64,000 nucleotides of DNA. Origin: an uncultured Treponema sp. GTDB taxonomy: Bacteria > Spirochaetota > Spirochaetia > Treponematales > Treponemataceae. This document shows, in pieces, positions 18,317 to 27,610 of the stretch (within the stretch, counting starts at the first letter, position 1; the number at the start of each line of letters is the position of its first letter). A program made the position numbers and the translations under genes. The stretch is taken from positions 1 through 64,000 of the forward strand of contig CAKULY010000003.1 of assembly GCA_934667505.1 (NCBI GenBank), given 5' to 3'. The notes under the pieces are model-generated. The model did no database searches. It had not been told where the DNA came from and was given only the letters and a program-made list of their open reading frames with translations.

Positions 18317-20479
18317 CTACAGGTGAAGAACCCTTTCTTTGATTTCTTGTGTCCGGCCTTGGTTCCAATACTGTGTTCCAATGTAGCCGCAAGTTCTGCG
18401 GGCAACATTCATTGTTGCCTGGTCGCGGTTTCCGCACTGAGGACATTCCCAAATGAGTTTTCCGTCATTGTCTTTTATGATTTGAATTTCGCCAGTAAAA
18501 CCGCACTTTTGGCAGCAGTCGGACTTTGTATTCAATTCTGCGTACATTATATTTTCGTAAATGTGTTTCAAAACGGCAATTACGGCAGGAATGTTGTTTT
18601 CCATGTTTGGAACTTCTACATAACTTACAGCCCCGCCCGGAGAAAGTTCTTGGAACTGGCTTTCAAATGAAAGTTTTTTAAATGCGTCAATTTCTTCAGT
18701 AACGTGGATATGATAACTGTTTGTAATGTAGTTTTTGTCTGTGACGCCAGGAATTTCACCGAATCGGCGTTTTAAGCATTTTGCGAACTTGTAAGTTGTG
18801 CTTTCAAGCGGCGTTCCGTAAAGGCTGAATGCTATTGAAGATTCTTGCCTCCATTTTGCGCAGGCTTCGTTCATGTGTTTCATTATTTCAAGGGCAAAAG
18901 GAGTCGCACTCGGATCTGTGTGCGGTTTTCCCGTCATGTAGCGAACACATTCGCAAAGACCTGCGTAACCAAGCGAAATGGTGGAATATCCGTTGTAGAG
19001 CAGCTTGTCGATAGTCTCGCCCTTTTCGAGCCTTGCAAGCGCGCCGTTTTGCCAAAGAATTGGAGCAACGTCGCTCGGCGTTCCCAAAAGCCTGTTGTGT
19101 CTGGCCATCAATGCTCGGTGGCAAAGTTCTAGGCGTTCGTCAAAAATCTTCCAGAACTTTTCTTTGTCTTTGCCAGAAGAACAGGCTACGTCCACTAAGT
19201 TTATGGTTACAACGCCCTGATTAAATCTTCCGTAAAATTTCGGGCGGCCAGTTTCATCCCTGTAGACTGTAAGGAATGAACGGCAGCCCATGCAAGGGTA
19301 GCAGTTGCCTTCCTTTAATTCAAACATTTTCTTTTCTGAAATATAGTCTGGAACAAGGCGGCGGCTAGTGCATTTTGCGGCAAGCTCTGTAAGGTAAAAA
19401 TATTTTGAGTCTTCTTCGATATTATCTGGCTCAAGAACGTAAATTAATTTTGGGAATGCCGGCGTTACCCAGTATCCTTTTTCGTTTCTTACGCCTTTGT
19501 ACCTCTGTTTTAAAACTTCTTCGATTATAAGCGCAAGGTCTGCTTTTTCTTGTTCGTTTTTAGCTTCATTTAAATACATAAAAACTGTTACGAACGGACT
19601 TTGCCCATTGGTAGTCATAAGGGTAACAACTTGATACTGAATGGTTTGAACGCCGCGTGTGATTTCGTCGGCAAGGCGGCGTTCAACTATCCTGTCGAAC
19701 TGTTCCTTTGAAAATTGAACCCCAGTTTCTTCAACAGTAAGATTTAATTCCTTTATAAGCTTTTTTCTGCTGACTTCAACAAACGGCGCCAGGTGTGTAA
19801 GCGAAATTGACTGTCCGCCGTACTGGCTCGAAGCAACCTGCGCAATTATCTGAGTGGCAATATTGCAAGCCGTAGAAAACGAATGAGGAGTGTCAATCTT
19901 TGTTCCGCTGATTACAGTTCCATTTTGAAGCATGTCTTCAAGGTTTACAAGGTCGCAGTTGTGCATGTGCTGAGCAAAATAGTCTGCATCGTGGAAGTGA
20001 ATTATCCCTTCGTTGTGAGCCTGAACAATGTCTTCTTCTAGCAGAAATCGTTTTGTTATGTCTTTTGAAACTTCGCCTGCCATATAGTCGCGCTGTACGC
20101 TTACAACAGTTGAATTTTTATTTGAATTTTCCTGCTTTACTTCTTCGTTGCAACATTCAAGAAGAGAAAGAATCTGCTTGTCGGTGGAGTTGTGCTTTCT
20201 CATAAGAGCATGGCGGTAGCGGTAAGTAATGTAAAGTCTTGCAATGTTGAATGCGCCGATGCGCATAAGCTCGGTTTCTACCATATCTTGAATGGCTTCT
20301 ACGTTCAGCTGGACTTTGCTAGCGTGGCAAGTGTCCGAAACTTTTCCAGCTACAGCTTGAATATATTCTTCTGAAAGACGCTCATTTTCTTGAACTGCAG
20401 AATTTGCCTTTTCGATTGCAGTTACAATTTTGCGTATGTCAAAGATTGCTTCTTCGCCATTTCTTTTTATAATCTTCAT
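18317..20479 (-). CDS. nrdD: Anaerobic (class III) ribonucleoside-triphosphate reductase
   Basis: Makes deoxyribonucleotides without oxygen. It has 720 residues: an N-terminal ATP-cone (about 1-95) for allosteric control, the catalytic barrel, a C-terminal zinc site (CQKCG … CPQCG) and the glycyl-radical loop RRTCGYIGT with G701. The presence of only this class in view fits a strict anaerobe, though other classes could lie elsewhere. A likely NrdR site lies about 200-250 bp upstream, beyond a palindromic repeat. Confidence 0.97.
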   Translation of the reverse strand: MKIIKRNGEEAIFDIRKIVTAIEKANSAVQENERLSEEYIQAVAGKVSDTCHASKVQLNVEAIQDMVETELMRIGAFNIARLYITYRYRHALMRKHNSTDKQILSLLECCNEEVKQENSNKNSTVVSVQRDYMAGEVSKDITKRFLLEEDIVQAHNEGIIHFHDADYFAQHMHNCDLVNLEDMLQNGTVISGTKIDTPHSFSTACNIATQIIAQVASSQYGGQSISLTHLAPFVEVSRKKLIKELNLTVEETGVQFSKEQFDRIVERRLADEITRGVQTIQYQVVTLMTTNGQSPFVTVFMYLNEAKNEQEKADLALIIEEVLKQRYKGVRNEKGYWVTPAFPKLIYVLEPDNIEEDSKYFYLTELAAKCTSRRLVPDYISEKKMFELKEGNCYPCMGCRSFLTVYRDETGRPKFYGRFNQGVVTINLVDVACSSGKDKEKFWKIFDERLELCHRALMARHNRLLGTPSDVAPILWQNGALARLEKGETIDKLLYNGYSTISLGYAGLCECVRYMTGKPHTDPSATPFALEIMKHMNEACAKWRQESSIAFSLYGTPLESTTYKFAKCLKRRFGEIPGVTDKNYITNSYHIHVTEEIDAFKKLSFESQFQELSPGGAVSYVEVPNMENNIPAVIAVLKHIYENIMYAELNTKSDCCQKCGFTGEIQIIKDNDGKLIWECPQCGNRDQATMNVARRTCGYIGTQYWNQGRTQEIKERVLHL

Positions 20480-20515
20480 TTTTCCCCACCTTATTTTTAT
20501 ATTTGCTTATTTTTC

Positions 20516-20650
20516 TAGCCCAAATATCGAGTTTTTTTATTGTGAAGGAAACGCTGTCTGCGGCTTTCCAAGGTTAGCTTACTAACCAATAAGTGTAAGC
20601 GTACCTTGACCAGACGTATTCATTTTCCTAAAAACTCTAAGTTCGGGCTG
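20516..20650. repeat. AGCCCGAA-type palindromic element in the nrdD upstream region
   Basis: The ends TAGCCCAAATATCGAG and CTCTAAGTTCGGGCT are inverted. Inside are the shared hairpin GGTTAG-CTTA-CTAACC and the segment GTACCTTGACCAGACGT also found at 42401-42416. It lies between nrdD and the NrdR-like boxes, so it is probably transcribed as part of the nrdD leader. The 447-bp gap to mnmG holds this element, the boxes and the mnmG promoter. Confidence 0.85.
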
Positions 20651-20676
20651 CTAAGAATTTCTTGTTAATGACAAAA

Positions 20677-20731
20677 ACACTAATAGTGTATTTTTGAAAA
20701 TACATAAAAAATCAGACACTATATATAGCGT
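20677..20731. promoter_or_regulatory. Probable NrdR operator
   Basis: ACACTATATATAGCGT (20716-20731) fits the 16-bp NrdR box (acaCwAtATaTwGtgt) with one deviation. A second, shorter palindrome, ACACTAATAGTGT, lies at 20677-20689, about 40 bp centre to centre. NrdR represses ribonucleotide reductase genes, and the nearest target is nrdD on the minus strand. Confidence 0.65.
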
Positions 20732-20888
20732 CTGACAGTTATAAGTCTACTATTACTAATATTTTAGGTCAATATGATTTTAGCTTAATTTTACTTTTAT
20801 TTTATCTTTCTGAAAAAGAAATGAAGACGCCAAAAAAATTGGCTTTTTGCTTAAAGATTTTTTCTTTTAAAATGGATTGCTCTTAATC

Positions 20889-20917
20889 TTCATTAATTAA
20901 AAAAAAATCATTATACT
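20889..20917 (+). promoter_or_regulatory. Promoter of mnmG, leaderless geometry
   Basis: TTCATT (20889-20894), a 17-nt spacer and TATACT (20912-20917) end 9 nt before the ATG. There is no ribosome site. Confidence 0.5.
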
Positions 20918-20926
20918 TGTAAAACT

Positions 20927-23011
20927 ATGTCTGGATTTTATGATTTTTACGATGTGGCTGTAGTTGGCGCCGGCCATGCAGGGATTGAAGCTGCTTTAGC
21001 CTGTGCTAGAATGGGGCTAAAGACCCTTGTTGTAACGCAAACTCCTGATGCAATTGGAAGAATGAGCTGTAATCCAAGTATCGGTGGAATTGCAAAAGGA
21101 AATATTGTTCGCGAAATAGATGCGCTCGGCGGCGAAATGGCGAAAATAATCGACCGTTCGATGATTCAGTTTAGGTTATTAAATAAAAGTCGCGGTCCGG
21201 CAGTTCAAGCGCCTCGTTCTCAGGCAGACAAAATTGTTTATTCTCAGATTGCTAGAAAAACTTTGGAGACAACAGAAAATCTTTTTACGTTGATGGATAC
21301 AGTTATCGACATTTTAACGGTGGCTTCAGAAACTCCTCTTCCGCCTGATTCAGACAGCAGCGCGGAAAAAGGTTCTATTCCAGGTGAAAAACGGGGATTT
21401 GGCGCAGAAAGTTCGGGTAAAGATTTTGTTTCAAAGGCTGCATCTAGCGGAATGCGTCAAAAAGTAACAGGCATAGTAACTGAGCGTGGAAGAATTATCC
21501 CTGTGCGTTCAGTAGTCCTTACAACAGGAACTTTTTTAGGCGGAAGAATTTTTATAGGGGAATACGATGCTCCTTGCGGAAGAATAGGGGAAGGCGCAGC
21601 GTTCGGACTTACAGAAAGTTTGCATCGCTTAGGATTTACAACTGGCAGGCTAAAAACTGGCACTCCGCCTAGAATTTTAAAAAGGACAATAGATTTTTCG
21701 AAGTTAGAAGAAAACGATGGCGACAGTGAAGTTGTTCCGTTTAGCTTTAGTACGCAAAAAGTGGAGCGGCCTATGGTTCCTTGCTACGTGGCTTACACAA
21801 ACGAAGATACTCACGAAATAATTCGCAAAAATATAAACCGTTCGCCCTTGTACAGCGGAAAAATTAGCGGCATAGGTCCGCGCTATTGCCCTTCAATCGA
21901 AGATAAAGTCATGAGATTCGCAGAACGAAACCGCCATCAGATTTTTGTAGAGCCAGAAGGACTTGAAACTGACGAAGTTTACTTAAATGGACTTTCTTCG
22001 TCTTTGCCAGAAAGCGTTCAAGACGCATTTTTGCACACGATGAGCGGTTTTGAAAACGCAGTGCAAAGCCGGCCAGGTTATGCTGTTGAATATGACTACG
22101 TTGAGCCGACACAGCTTTATCCTTCTTTGGAGACAAAACGAATTGCTGGACTTTTCAATGCGGGACAAATAAATGGCACTAGCGGTTACGAAGAGGCTGC
22201 TGGGCAAGGAATTGTAGCTGGAATTAACGCCGCTCTCTACTCAAAAGCCCATAAGCAGTTGTGCGGTCCGCTTGCAAAGCTTCCTGAAGATTTGAATGGA
22301 ACTCCTGTAAGCGCAGAGCCGGGATGTTTTATGCCAAAAGCTGTTATGAGCGCGGCGGAGCTTAATCAGTTTGCGCAGATAAGCAATAGAATTACAGATT
22401 CTTTGAACGAATTTGAAAAAAAATCGCAGCAGGCAGCAGGATTTAACAATTTTTATAAAATACCAGAATGGAGCGCGCTTGTACTTGGACGCGACGAAGC
22501 GTACATAGGCGTTCTTATAGACGATCTTGTAACGCTTGGAACAAAAGAACCTTATAGAATGTTTACGGCTAGGGCAGAGTACCGCCTAAAACTTAGGCAT
22601 GATACAGCGGACAGACGGCTTGCAAAGTACGCGTGCGAAGTTGGATTAAAATCTCGGTCGGATTTAGAAAAGGTTGAAGCAAAATACGCTCAGATTGACG
22701 AAATTGTAGCGCAGCTTTTAAAAAAGCCTGATATGGAAAATCCCGGATACCCAGATTCCGTTTGGCAAACGGCTTTAGTTGATTTTAAGTATAAATACTA
22801 CATTGAAAAACAGGATAAGCGCGTGGAAAAAATGCACAAAATGGAAAATGTTCGTATTCCTGTGGATTTTGATTACAGTGCCGTCGCTTCTTTAAGCGCG
22901 GAAAGCCGCACAAAACTTGAAAAAGTAAGACCTTTGACTCTAGGTCAGGCAGAGCGCATAAGTGGAATAAGAAACAGCGACATCATGCTGCTTATGGTTT
23001 ATTTAACTTGA
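20927..23011 (+). CDS. mnmG: tRNA uridine-34 5-carboxymethylaminomethyl synthesis enzyme MnmG
   Basis: An FAD enzyme that works with MnmE to modify the wobble uridine. The FAD motif GAGHAGIEAA is at residues 13-22, followed by MSCNPSIGG and GLFNAGQINGTSGYEEAAGQG. At 694 residues it is about 60 longer than usual. Much of the excess is a Ser/Gly/Lys-rich insert at about 134-178, between TVIDILT and KVTGIVTERG, which looks like a disordered loop. The stop TGA lies inside the edge of a palindromic element. Confidence 0.95.
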   Translation: MSGFYDFYDVAVVGAGHAGIEAALACARMGLKTLVVTQTPDAIGRMSCNPSIGGIAKGNIVREIDALGGEMAKIIDRSMIQFRLLNKSRGPAVQAPRSQADKIVYSQIARKTLETTENLFTLMDTVIDILTVASETPLPPDSDSSAEKGSIPGEKRGFGAESSGKDFVSKAASSGMRQKVTGIVTERGRIIPVRSVVLTTGTFLGGRIFIGEYDAPCGRIGEGAAFGLTESLHRLGFTTGRLKTGTPPRILKRTIDFSKLEENDGDSEVVPFSFSTQKVERPMVPCYVAYTNEDTHEIIRKNINRSPLYSGKISGIGPRYCPSIEDKVMRFAERNRHQIFVEPEGLETDEVYLNGLSSSLPESVQDAFLHTMSGFENAVQSRPGYAVEYDYVEPTQLYPSLETKRIAGLFNAGQINGTSGYEEAAGQGIVAGINAALYSKAHKQLCGPLAKLPEDLNGTPVSAEPGCFMPKAVMSAAELNQFAQISNRITDSLNEFEKKSQQAAGFNNFYKIPEWSALVLGRDEAYIGVLIDDLVTLGTKEPYRMFTARAEYRLKLRHDTADRRLAKYACEVGLKSRSDLEKVEAKYAQIDEIVAQLLKKPDMENPGYPDSVWQTALVDFKYKYYIEKQDKRVEKMHKMENVRIPVDFDYSAVASLSAESRTKLEKVRPLTLGQAERISGIRNSDIMLLMVYLT

Positions 23012-23319
23012 ATGTAGCGTTTTGCAAAAAGAACAAAAGCGCAAGCGAATTTATAATTTGTGAAGACTTTGTGCGATAAGAACAATTAAGGGGCTGTCCC
23101 AAAAGTATCTTTTCTGTCATTTTCGGGCTTGACCCGAAAATCTAAATGCATATATTGCAATCATTTAGAGATTGTTGTATCAAGTACGACAATGACATTT
23201 AGAACTTATTAGACATCCCCCAAATCTGTCCAAGTGAAACGCGAACACAACCGTCTGAGCAAATTATAAATTCGCTGAAAGTGTTTTTTTAAATTTATAA
23301 AAACGCTGCATTCAAGCTA
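23008..23319. repeat. AGCCCGAA-type palindromic element (reverse, degenerate) carrying an inserted MITE
   Basis: The inverted ends TTGAATGTAGCGTTTT and AAAACGCTGCATTCAA enclose the reverse complement of the family interior (GCGCAAGCGAATTTATAA…GTGCGATAAGAACAATTAA on one side and ACACAACCGTCTGAGCAAATT on the other). The 131-bp MITE at 23090-23220 interrupts it. It overlaps the mnmG stop codon and fills most of the 354-bp gap to pepF. Confidence 0.75.
23090..23220 (+). repeat. 131-bp MITE-like element, copy 4 (nested)
   Basis: Identical to copies 2 and 3. It is inserted next to the same TTAAxxGTTCTTATCGCAC junction of the palindromic host element as copy 3, but in the opposite orientation relative to that host. 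Confidence 0.92.
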
Positions 23320-23330
23320 AAAATGTTCTC

Positions 23331-23359
23331 TATCATAAAAAAGTTTTTTGCAATATAAT
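23331..23359 (+). promoter_or_regulatory. Promoter of pepF, leaderless geometry
   Basis: A perfect TATAAT (23354-23359) ends 6 nt before the ATG at 23366. The -35 region (TATCAT, 17-nt spacer) is weak. No ribosome site is present. Confidence 0.5.
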
Positions 23360-23365
23360 TTGCTC

Positions 23366-25177
23366 ATGAAAACAAATGACATTTTAGAACGAAAAGATAT
23401 TCCTGCAAAAGACAAGTGGAATTTATCTTCCTTATACAAATCTGATTCAGAATGGGAACAAGACTTAAAAGAGCTTTTCCCACTAATAGAAAAAATTGGC
23501 GATTTTAAAGGCAAGTTGTCAGAATCTAGCAAAAGTTTGCTGCAAGCCTTAAAAGCCCTTGAGCAAGCGGATTTAAAACTTGAAACAATTTACAATTACG
23601 CAAGCCTTCAGCACAGCGCGGATGAAAATGATTCTTCTGCAAAAGATAAAGTAGGCCGAGCGATGATGGCTTACACGGATTTTTCAGAAAAAACAAGTTT
23701 TTTTGAGCCAGAACTTCTTTCCATTGAAGATTCTAAAATTGAAGAGTGGAAAAAACTTCCTGAATTTTCAGACTATAAAATTTTTATTGAAAAAATCCTT
23801 CATTCAAAGCCTCATGTTTTAAGCGAAAAAGAAGAGAGGATACTTTCTCTTCAATCTCAGTGCGCTCAAACTTCAGAATCTACTTACAGCGTTCTTGAAA
23901 ACGTAGATATGAATGGCGAGCTTGGCGCAATCGAGACTCCCGAAGGAAAAAAACAGCTTACCGCAAGCACTTTCGTGCAGCTTTTGCACCACAAAAATAG
24001 CGATGTCCGCAAAGCAGCTTACAAACAGTATTATTCCAAGTTTGAAAACTATCAAAATACAATCGCTAGCCTTTACGCAGGCAGCGTGAATCAAGACATC
24101 TTTATCGCAAAAGCAAGGCATTATAATTCTAGTCTGGAAGCGGCTCTTTATTCGAACAAGGTTCCGCTGTCAGTTTACACAAATCTTATTGAATGTGTGC
24201 ACAAAAATCTTCCGGCTTTGCACAGATATTATGCGCTGCGCAAAAAAGTTTTGGGATTAGAAGAGCTTCATCACTACGATGTTTATGTTCCTATTGTAAA
24301 GGACGTGCAGATTGATGTTCCTTACGAAGAAGCTGTTGAAATCTGTAGGAATGCGCTTTCTCCTTTGGGAAAGGAATATACAGACCGTCTTTGCAATGGT
24401 CTTTTGAACGGCTGGGCAGACCGCTATGAAAACAAAGGCAAACGCTCTGGAGCTTTTTCTAGCGGAACGTATAAGGGCGACCCATATATTCTTTTGAACT
24501 ATAAGTCCGATTTGCTGCGGGATGTTTATACTATGGCTCACGAAGGCGGACACAGCATGCACTCTTGGTATTCCGTGCATAACAATCCGTACATGCAGTA
24601 TAATTACACAATCTTTGAAGCGGAAGTTGCCTCTACGTTTAACGAGCAGCTGGTGTTTGAATACCTTTTGAAAAACGCGAAAGATAAAAAAATGAAGGCA
24701 TTCTTGCTTTCAATGCGGGTTGACGATGTGCTTGCGACGCTTCACAGGCAGACAATGTTTGCGGAATATGAATTGCAGACCCATCAGCTTGTGGAAAATG
24801 GAACTCCTCTTACAGCAGAAGTCTTGCGAAAAACTTACAGAAAGTTGCTAGAGCTTTATTTTGGCCCGCAAATGCATTTTGAACAAAACAGCGACCTGGA
24901 AGCTTTTAGAATTCCTCATTTTTATACGGCGTTTTACGTTTATAAATACGCAACAGGAATAAGCGCGGCAATGGCTCTTGCGCAAAGAGTTTTGAACGGC
25001 GCAAATACTGAACGGGAAGACTACTTTAAGTTCTTAAAATCAGGAGGCAGCAGGTATCCTATAGAAAGCTTAAAAGTCGCTGGCGTGGATATGGAAAGCA
25101 CAGCTCCAGTTCAGGCTGCTTTAGATGAGTTTGAAAAAATGGTAAATCAGCTTGAACAGATTTTGACTCAAGTTTAA
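23366..25177 (+). CDS. pepF: Oligoendopeptidase F (M3 family)
   Basis: A cytoplasmic zinc peptidase that cuts oligopeptides. I start at the ATG at 23366 (603 residues) rather than a TTG at 23348, because TATAAT lies between them. The zinc site is H392-E-G-G-H396 in MAHEGGHSMHSWY, with the third ligand in the downstream helix FEAEVASTFNEQL. The helical N-terminal half fits the M3B subfamily in order and length. The gene stands alone between a repeat and the deaminase gene. Confidence 0.95.
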   Translation: MKTNDILERKDIPAKDKWNLSSLYKSDSEWEQDLKELFPLIEKIGDFKGKLSESSKSLLQALKALEQADLKLETIYNYASLQHSADENDSSAKDKVGRAMMAYTDFSEKTSFFEPELLSIEDSKIEEWKKLPEFSDYKIFIEKILHSKPHVLSEKEERILSLQSQCAQTSESTYSVLENVDMNGELGAIETPEGKKQLTASTFVQLLHHKNSDVRKAAYKQYYSKFENYQNTIASLYAGSVNQDIFIAKARHYNSSLEAALYSNKVPLSVYTNLIECVHKNLPALHRYYALRKKVLGLEELHHYDVYVPIVKDVQIDVPYEEAVEICRNALSPLGKEYTDRLCNGLLNGWADRYENKGKRSGAFSSGTYKGDPYILLNYKSDLLRDVYTMAHEGGHSMHSWYSVHNNPYMQYNYTIFEAEVASTFNEQLVFEYLLKNAKDKKMKAFLLSMRVDDVLATLHRQTMFAEYELQTHQLVENGTPLTAEVLRKTYRKLLELYFGPQMHFEQNSDLEAFRIPHFYTAFYVYKYATGISAAMALAQRVLNGANTEREDYFKFLKSGGSRYPIESLKVAGVDMESTAPVQAALDEFEKMVNQLEQILTQV

Positions 25178-25322
25178 TTTGTTTTTTAAGAGAGGCTTTC
25201 AATCTTCTAAAGTTTTAATGATTTTATGCCGATATATCTAAAGTAAAAGTTTTTGAAGAAATAACTTAAAAAGTCAAAGCAAGCTGGATATTTCTTTATT
25301 GGCTTTTTATGGGAGCAAATAT

Positions 25323-26333
25323 ATGAATCGTGACGATTTTTTTAAACTAATGAAATCTGTTCCAAAGGCAGAAATCCATCTTCATATTGAAGCCGTTCCG
25401 TCTATTGAATCAATAAAAGCCTTGTATAAAAAAGCTAATGGCGTTCAAATGACAGAAAAAGAAATAAAAGAACTTTTTACCTATGAGGATTTAAACGGCT
25501 TTATTCAGGCTTTTCTAAAAGTTCAGGATTTGTATAAAACCGTAGATGATTTTGACTATATTTTTGACGATTTGGCAAAGTACTTAGTAGAAAACGGAAT
25601 TGTCTACACAGAAGCATTTTTTGCTCCGACTTCATTTTTAAAACGTGGTTTTAAATATCCAGAAATGGTAGCTGTCTTTACAAAAAAGATTGAAGAAATC
25701 AAAGAAAAATACGGAATAACTGTAAGACTTTTGATGGATGTAAGCAGGACTTTTGGCTGCGAAAATGCAATGAGCAATTTGAACCTTCTTGAAGAATATC
25801 CTTGCCCGTACATAATAGGAATCGGGCTTGGGGGAGCAGAAAGCAAAGGTCCTGCAAAAGAATACATACCTGTTTTTGAAAAAGCTATTGAAAGAGGCTT
25901 GCGCGTTGTGGCTCACGCTGGCGAAGATGTTGGACCAGAATCAATCAGAGATGCTGTAGAGTTCCTTCATGTTTCAAGAGTTGGGCACGGAATAAGCGCC
26001 GCTCAAGATGAATCTTTAATGGAAGAACTTAAGGATAAAAAAATTGTTCTTGAAGTTTGCCCTACAAGCAATGTGTTCACTAAAAAATTTGTAAAATCTA
26101 TAGCGGAACATCCTATAAGGTTGTTTTTTAATAGAGGGCTTTTTGTTACCGTAAACACAGATGATCCTGTTTTCTTTAAGACTTCGCTTTTGGAAGAGTA
26201 TTGGAAGCTGCATTCGCAAGCAGGTTTTTCTATGCAAGAGATAAAAGTCCTTTTGAAGAACAGTTTTAATGCCCTTTTTATTTCTGAAGAAGAAAAGCAA
26301 AGCTGGTGCAGCAAAATTGACGCATTTATTTAA
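25323..26333 (+). CDS. Adenosine/adenine deaminase family protein
   Basis: A metal-dependent purine deaminase of the amidohydrolase superfamily. I start at the ATG at 25323 (336 residues) with GGGAG ahead; a TTG at 25299 is less likely. The metal-binding HLH is H19-x-H21, followed by HAGEDVGPESI (catalytic Glu), RVGHGI and VNTDDP. The usual glycine after HLHIE is replaced by AV, so whether adenosine or adenine is the substrate is left open. The next gene starts 2 bp after its stop. The leader carries an AAAAAGTCAA…TTGGCTTTTT stem also seen before two lipoprotein genes. Confidence 0.87.
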   Translation: MNRDDFFKLMKSVPKAEIHLHIEAVPSIESIKALYKKANGVQMTEKEIKELFTYEDLNGFIQAFLKVQDLYKTVDDFDYIFDDLAKYLVENGIVYTEAFFAPTSFLKRGFKYPEMVAVFTKKIEEIKEKYGITVRLLMDVSRTFGCENAMSNLNLLEEYPCPYIIGIGLGGAESKGPAKEYIPVFEKAIERGLRVVAHAGEDVGPESIRDAVEFLHVSRVGHGISAAQDESLMEELKDKKIVLEVCPTSNVFTKKFVKSIAEHPIRLFFNRGLFVTVNTDDPVFFKTSLLEEYWKLHSQAGFSMQEIKVLLKNSFNALFISEEEKQSWCSKIDAFI

Positions 26334-26335
26334 AA

Positions 26336-27121
26336 ATGACGGAATTAGAAAAATACTATAACAAGTTCAATGAAGATCACAGGCTGACAACTAGGCATGG
26401 AATTGTTGAATTCACAACAACGATGAAATACATTCATCAGGCTGCAGAAAATTTTGCGGCTCCAAAAATACTTGATGTGGGAGCTGGAACGGGGCGTTAT
26501 TCTTTAGCCCTTTGCAAAGAAGGATTTGACGTAACCGCGGTTGAGCTTGTAAAAAGAAATTTAGATGTTCTCCGCTCAAAGCACGAAAACGTAAAAACTT
26601 GGCAAGGAAATGCGACAAATCTTTATTTTTTAGATGATTCAAGTTTTGATATAACGCTTGTGTTTGGTCCCATGTACCACTTGCATTCTCAAGAAGAGCG
26701 TATAACTGCGATGCAAGAGGCTATCCGCGTAACAAAGCCAAATGGAATTATTTTAGCCGTTTACATGATGAACGAATATGCAGTCCTTTCATACTGTTTT
26801 GGCGAAAATAAGCTTTTTGAATGTTTAGAGCGAAAATCTCTTGCAGAAGACTGGCATTCTATTACTCTTGAAACAGACCTTTATAGTTATCTCAGGCTAG
26901 AGGATATAAACTACATAAATCAAAAAACCGGCCTAAAAAGGATAAAGATAGTTTCTCAAGACGGACCTTCAGACTATATGCGGCGGCAGCTTAATGCAAT
27001 GGATGAAAAAACTTTCCAAAAGTTCATAGAATTTCATCTTGCAACCTGTGAACGCCCTGAGCTTTTGGGAGCTGGCTCGCATTGCTTAGATATTTTGCAT
27101 ATAACCAAAACCGTGCTATAA
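26336..27121 (+). CDS. Class I SAM-dependent methyltransferase
   Basis: 261 residues with the SAM-binding motif I ILDVGAGTGRYSLAL (about 41-55), motif II near VTAVELVKRNLDVL and a post-motif DITLVFGPMYHL. The substrate cannot be read from the sequence. It begins 2 bp after the deaminase stop with no ribosome site of its own, so it is probably translated by coupling. Its stop overlaps the -10 box of nfeD. Confidence 0.85.
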   Translation: MTELEKYYNKFNEDHRLTTRHGIVEFTTTMKYIHQAAENFAAPKILDVGAGTGRYSLALCKEGFDVTAVELVKRNLDVLRSKHENVKTWQGNATNLYFLDDSSFDITLVFGPMYHLHSQEERITAMQEAIRVTKPNGIILAVYMMNEYAVLSYCFGENKLFECLERKSLAEDWHSITLETDLYSYLRLEDINYINQKTGLKRIKIVSQDGPSDYMRRQLNAMDEKTFQKFIEFHLATCERPELLGAGSHCLDILHITKTVL

Positions 27122-27122
27122 T
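27095..27122 (+). promoter_or_regulatory. Promoter of the nfeD cluster, leaderless geometry
   Basis: TTGCAT (27095-27100), a 16-nt spacer and TATAAT (27117-27122) end 6 nt before the nfeD ATG. The box lies across the stop codon of the methyltransferase gene. Confidence 0.6.
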
Positions 27123-27128
27123 AAAAAC

Positions 27129-27578
27129 ATGACAGAGTTTTTAATGAATTTTGGTTCTTGGATTTGGCTAGCCTTGATGATTGTTTTTATAATAATAGAG
27201 GCTTGTACTCTTGCGCTCACTACTGTATGGGCTGCAATAGCCGCTCTCCCCATGATTTTTATTTCTAGAACGGGGCTTGCTTTTAAGTGGCAGCTTTTGA
27301 TTTTTGTTGTTCTGACTTTGCTTTTAGTCTTTAGTACACGCCCTTTTGCAATAAAAAAACTCAAGGTCGGAAAAAATCAGACGAATGTAAACGTTTTGGA
27401 AGGACAAGAAGTTCTTGTTACAAAATCAATTTCGAAATTCCAAAAAGGAGAAGTAAAAGCAACCAATGGCGTTGTTTGGGCGGCAAAATCTAAAGATGAT
27501 TCTGAAATTTTAGAAGGAACAGTGTGCTGCGTCGTTGCAGTAGAAGGAAATACTTTAATTATTGAATCTAAAGCATAG
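27129..27578 (+). CDS. NfeD-family membrane protein
   Basis: 149 residues. Two or three hydrophobic segments fill residues 8-78, followed by a small soluble OB-fold-like domain (about 85-148, with GQEVLVTKSISKFQKGEVKA). NfeD proteins partner with SPFH proteins in membrane microdomains, and the SPFH gene follows 32 bp downstream. It lacks the ClpP-like protease domain of long NfeD forms. Confidence 0.88.
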   Translation: MTEFLMNFGSWIWLALMIVFIIIEACTLALTTVWAAIAALPMIFISRTGLAFKWQLLIFVVLTLLLVFSTRPFAIKKLKVGKNQTNVNVLEGQEVLVTKSISKFQKGEVKATNGVVWAAKSKDDSEILEGTVCCVVAVEGNTLIIESKA

Positions 27579-27610
27579 TTTGTGATGCAAACTTTTTTAT
27601 AGGAGATTTT

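Noticed and set aside
18307..18408. Upstream extension of nrdG overlapping nrdD
   Set aside because: The extra 34 residues are the out-of-frame nrdD tail. The family starts at MKYGNI, 10 bp after the nrdD stop.
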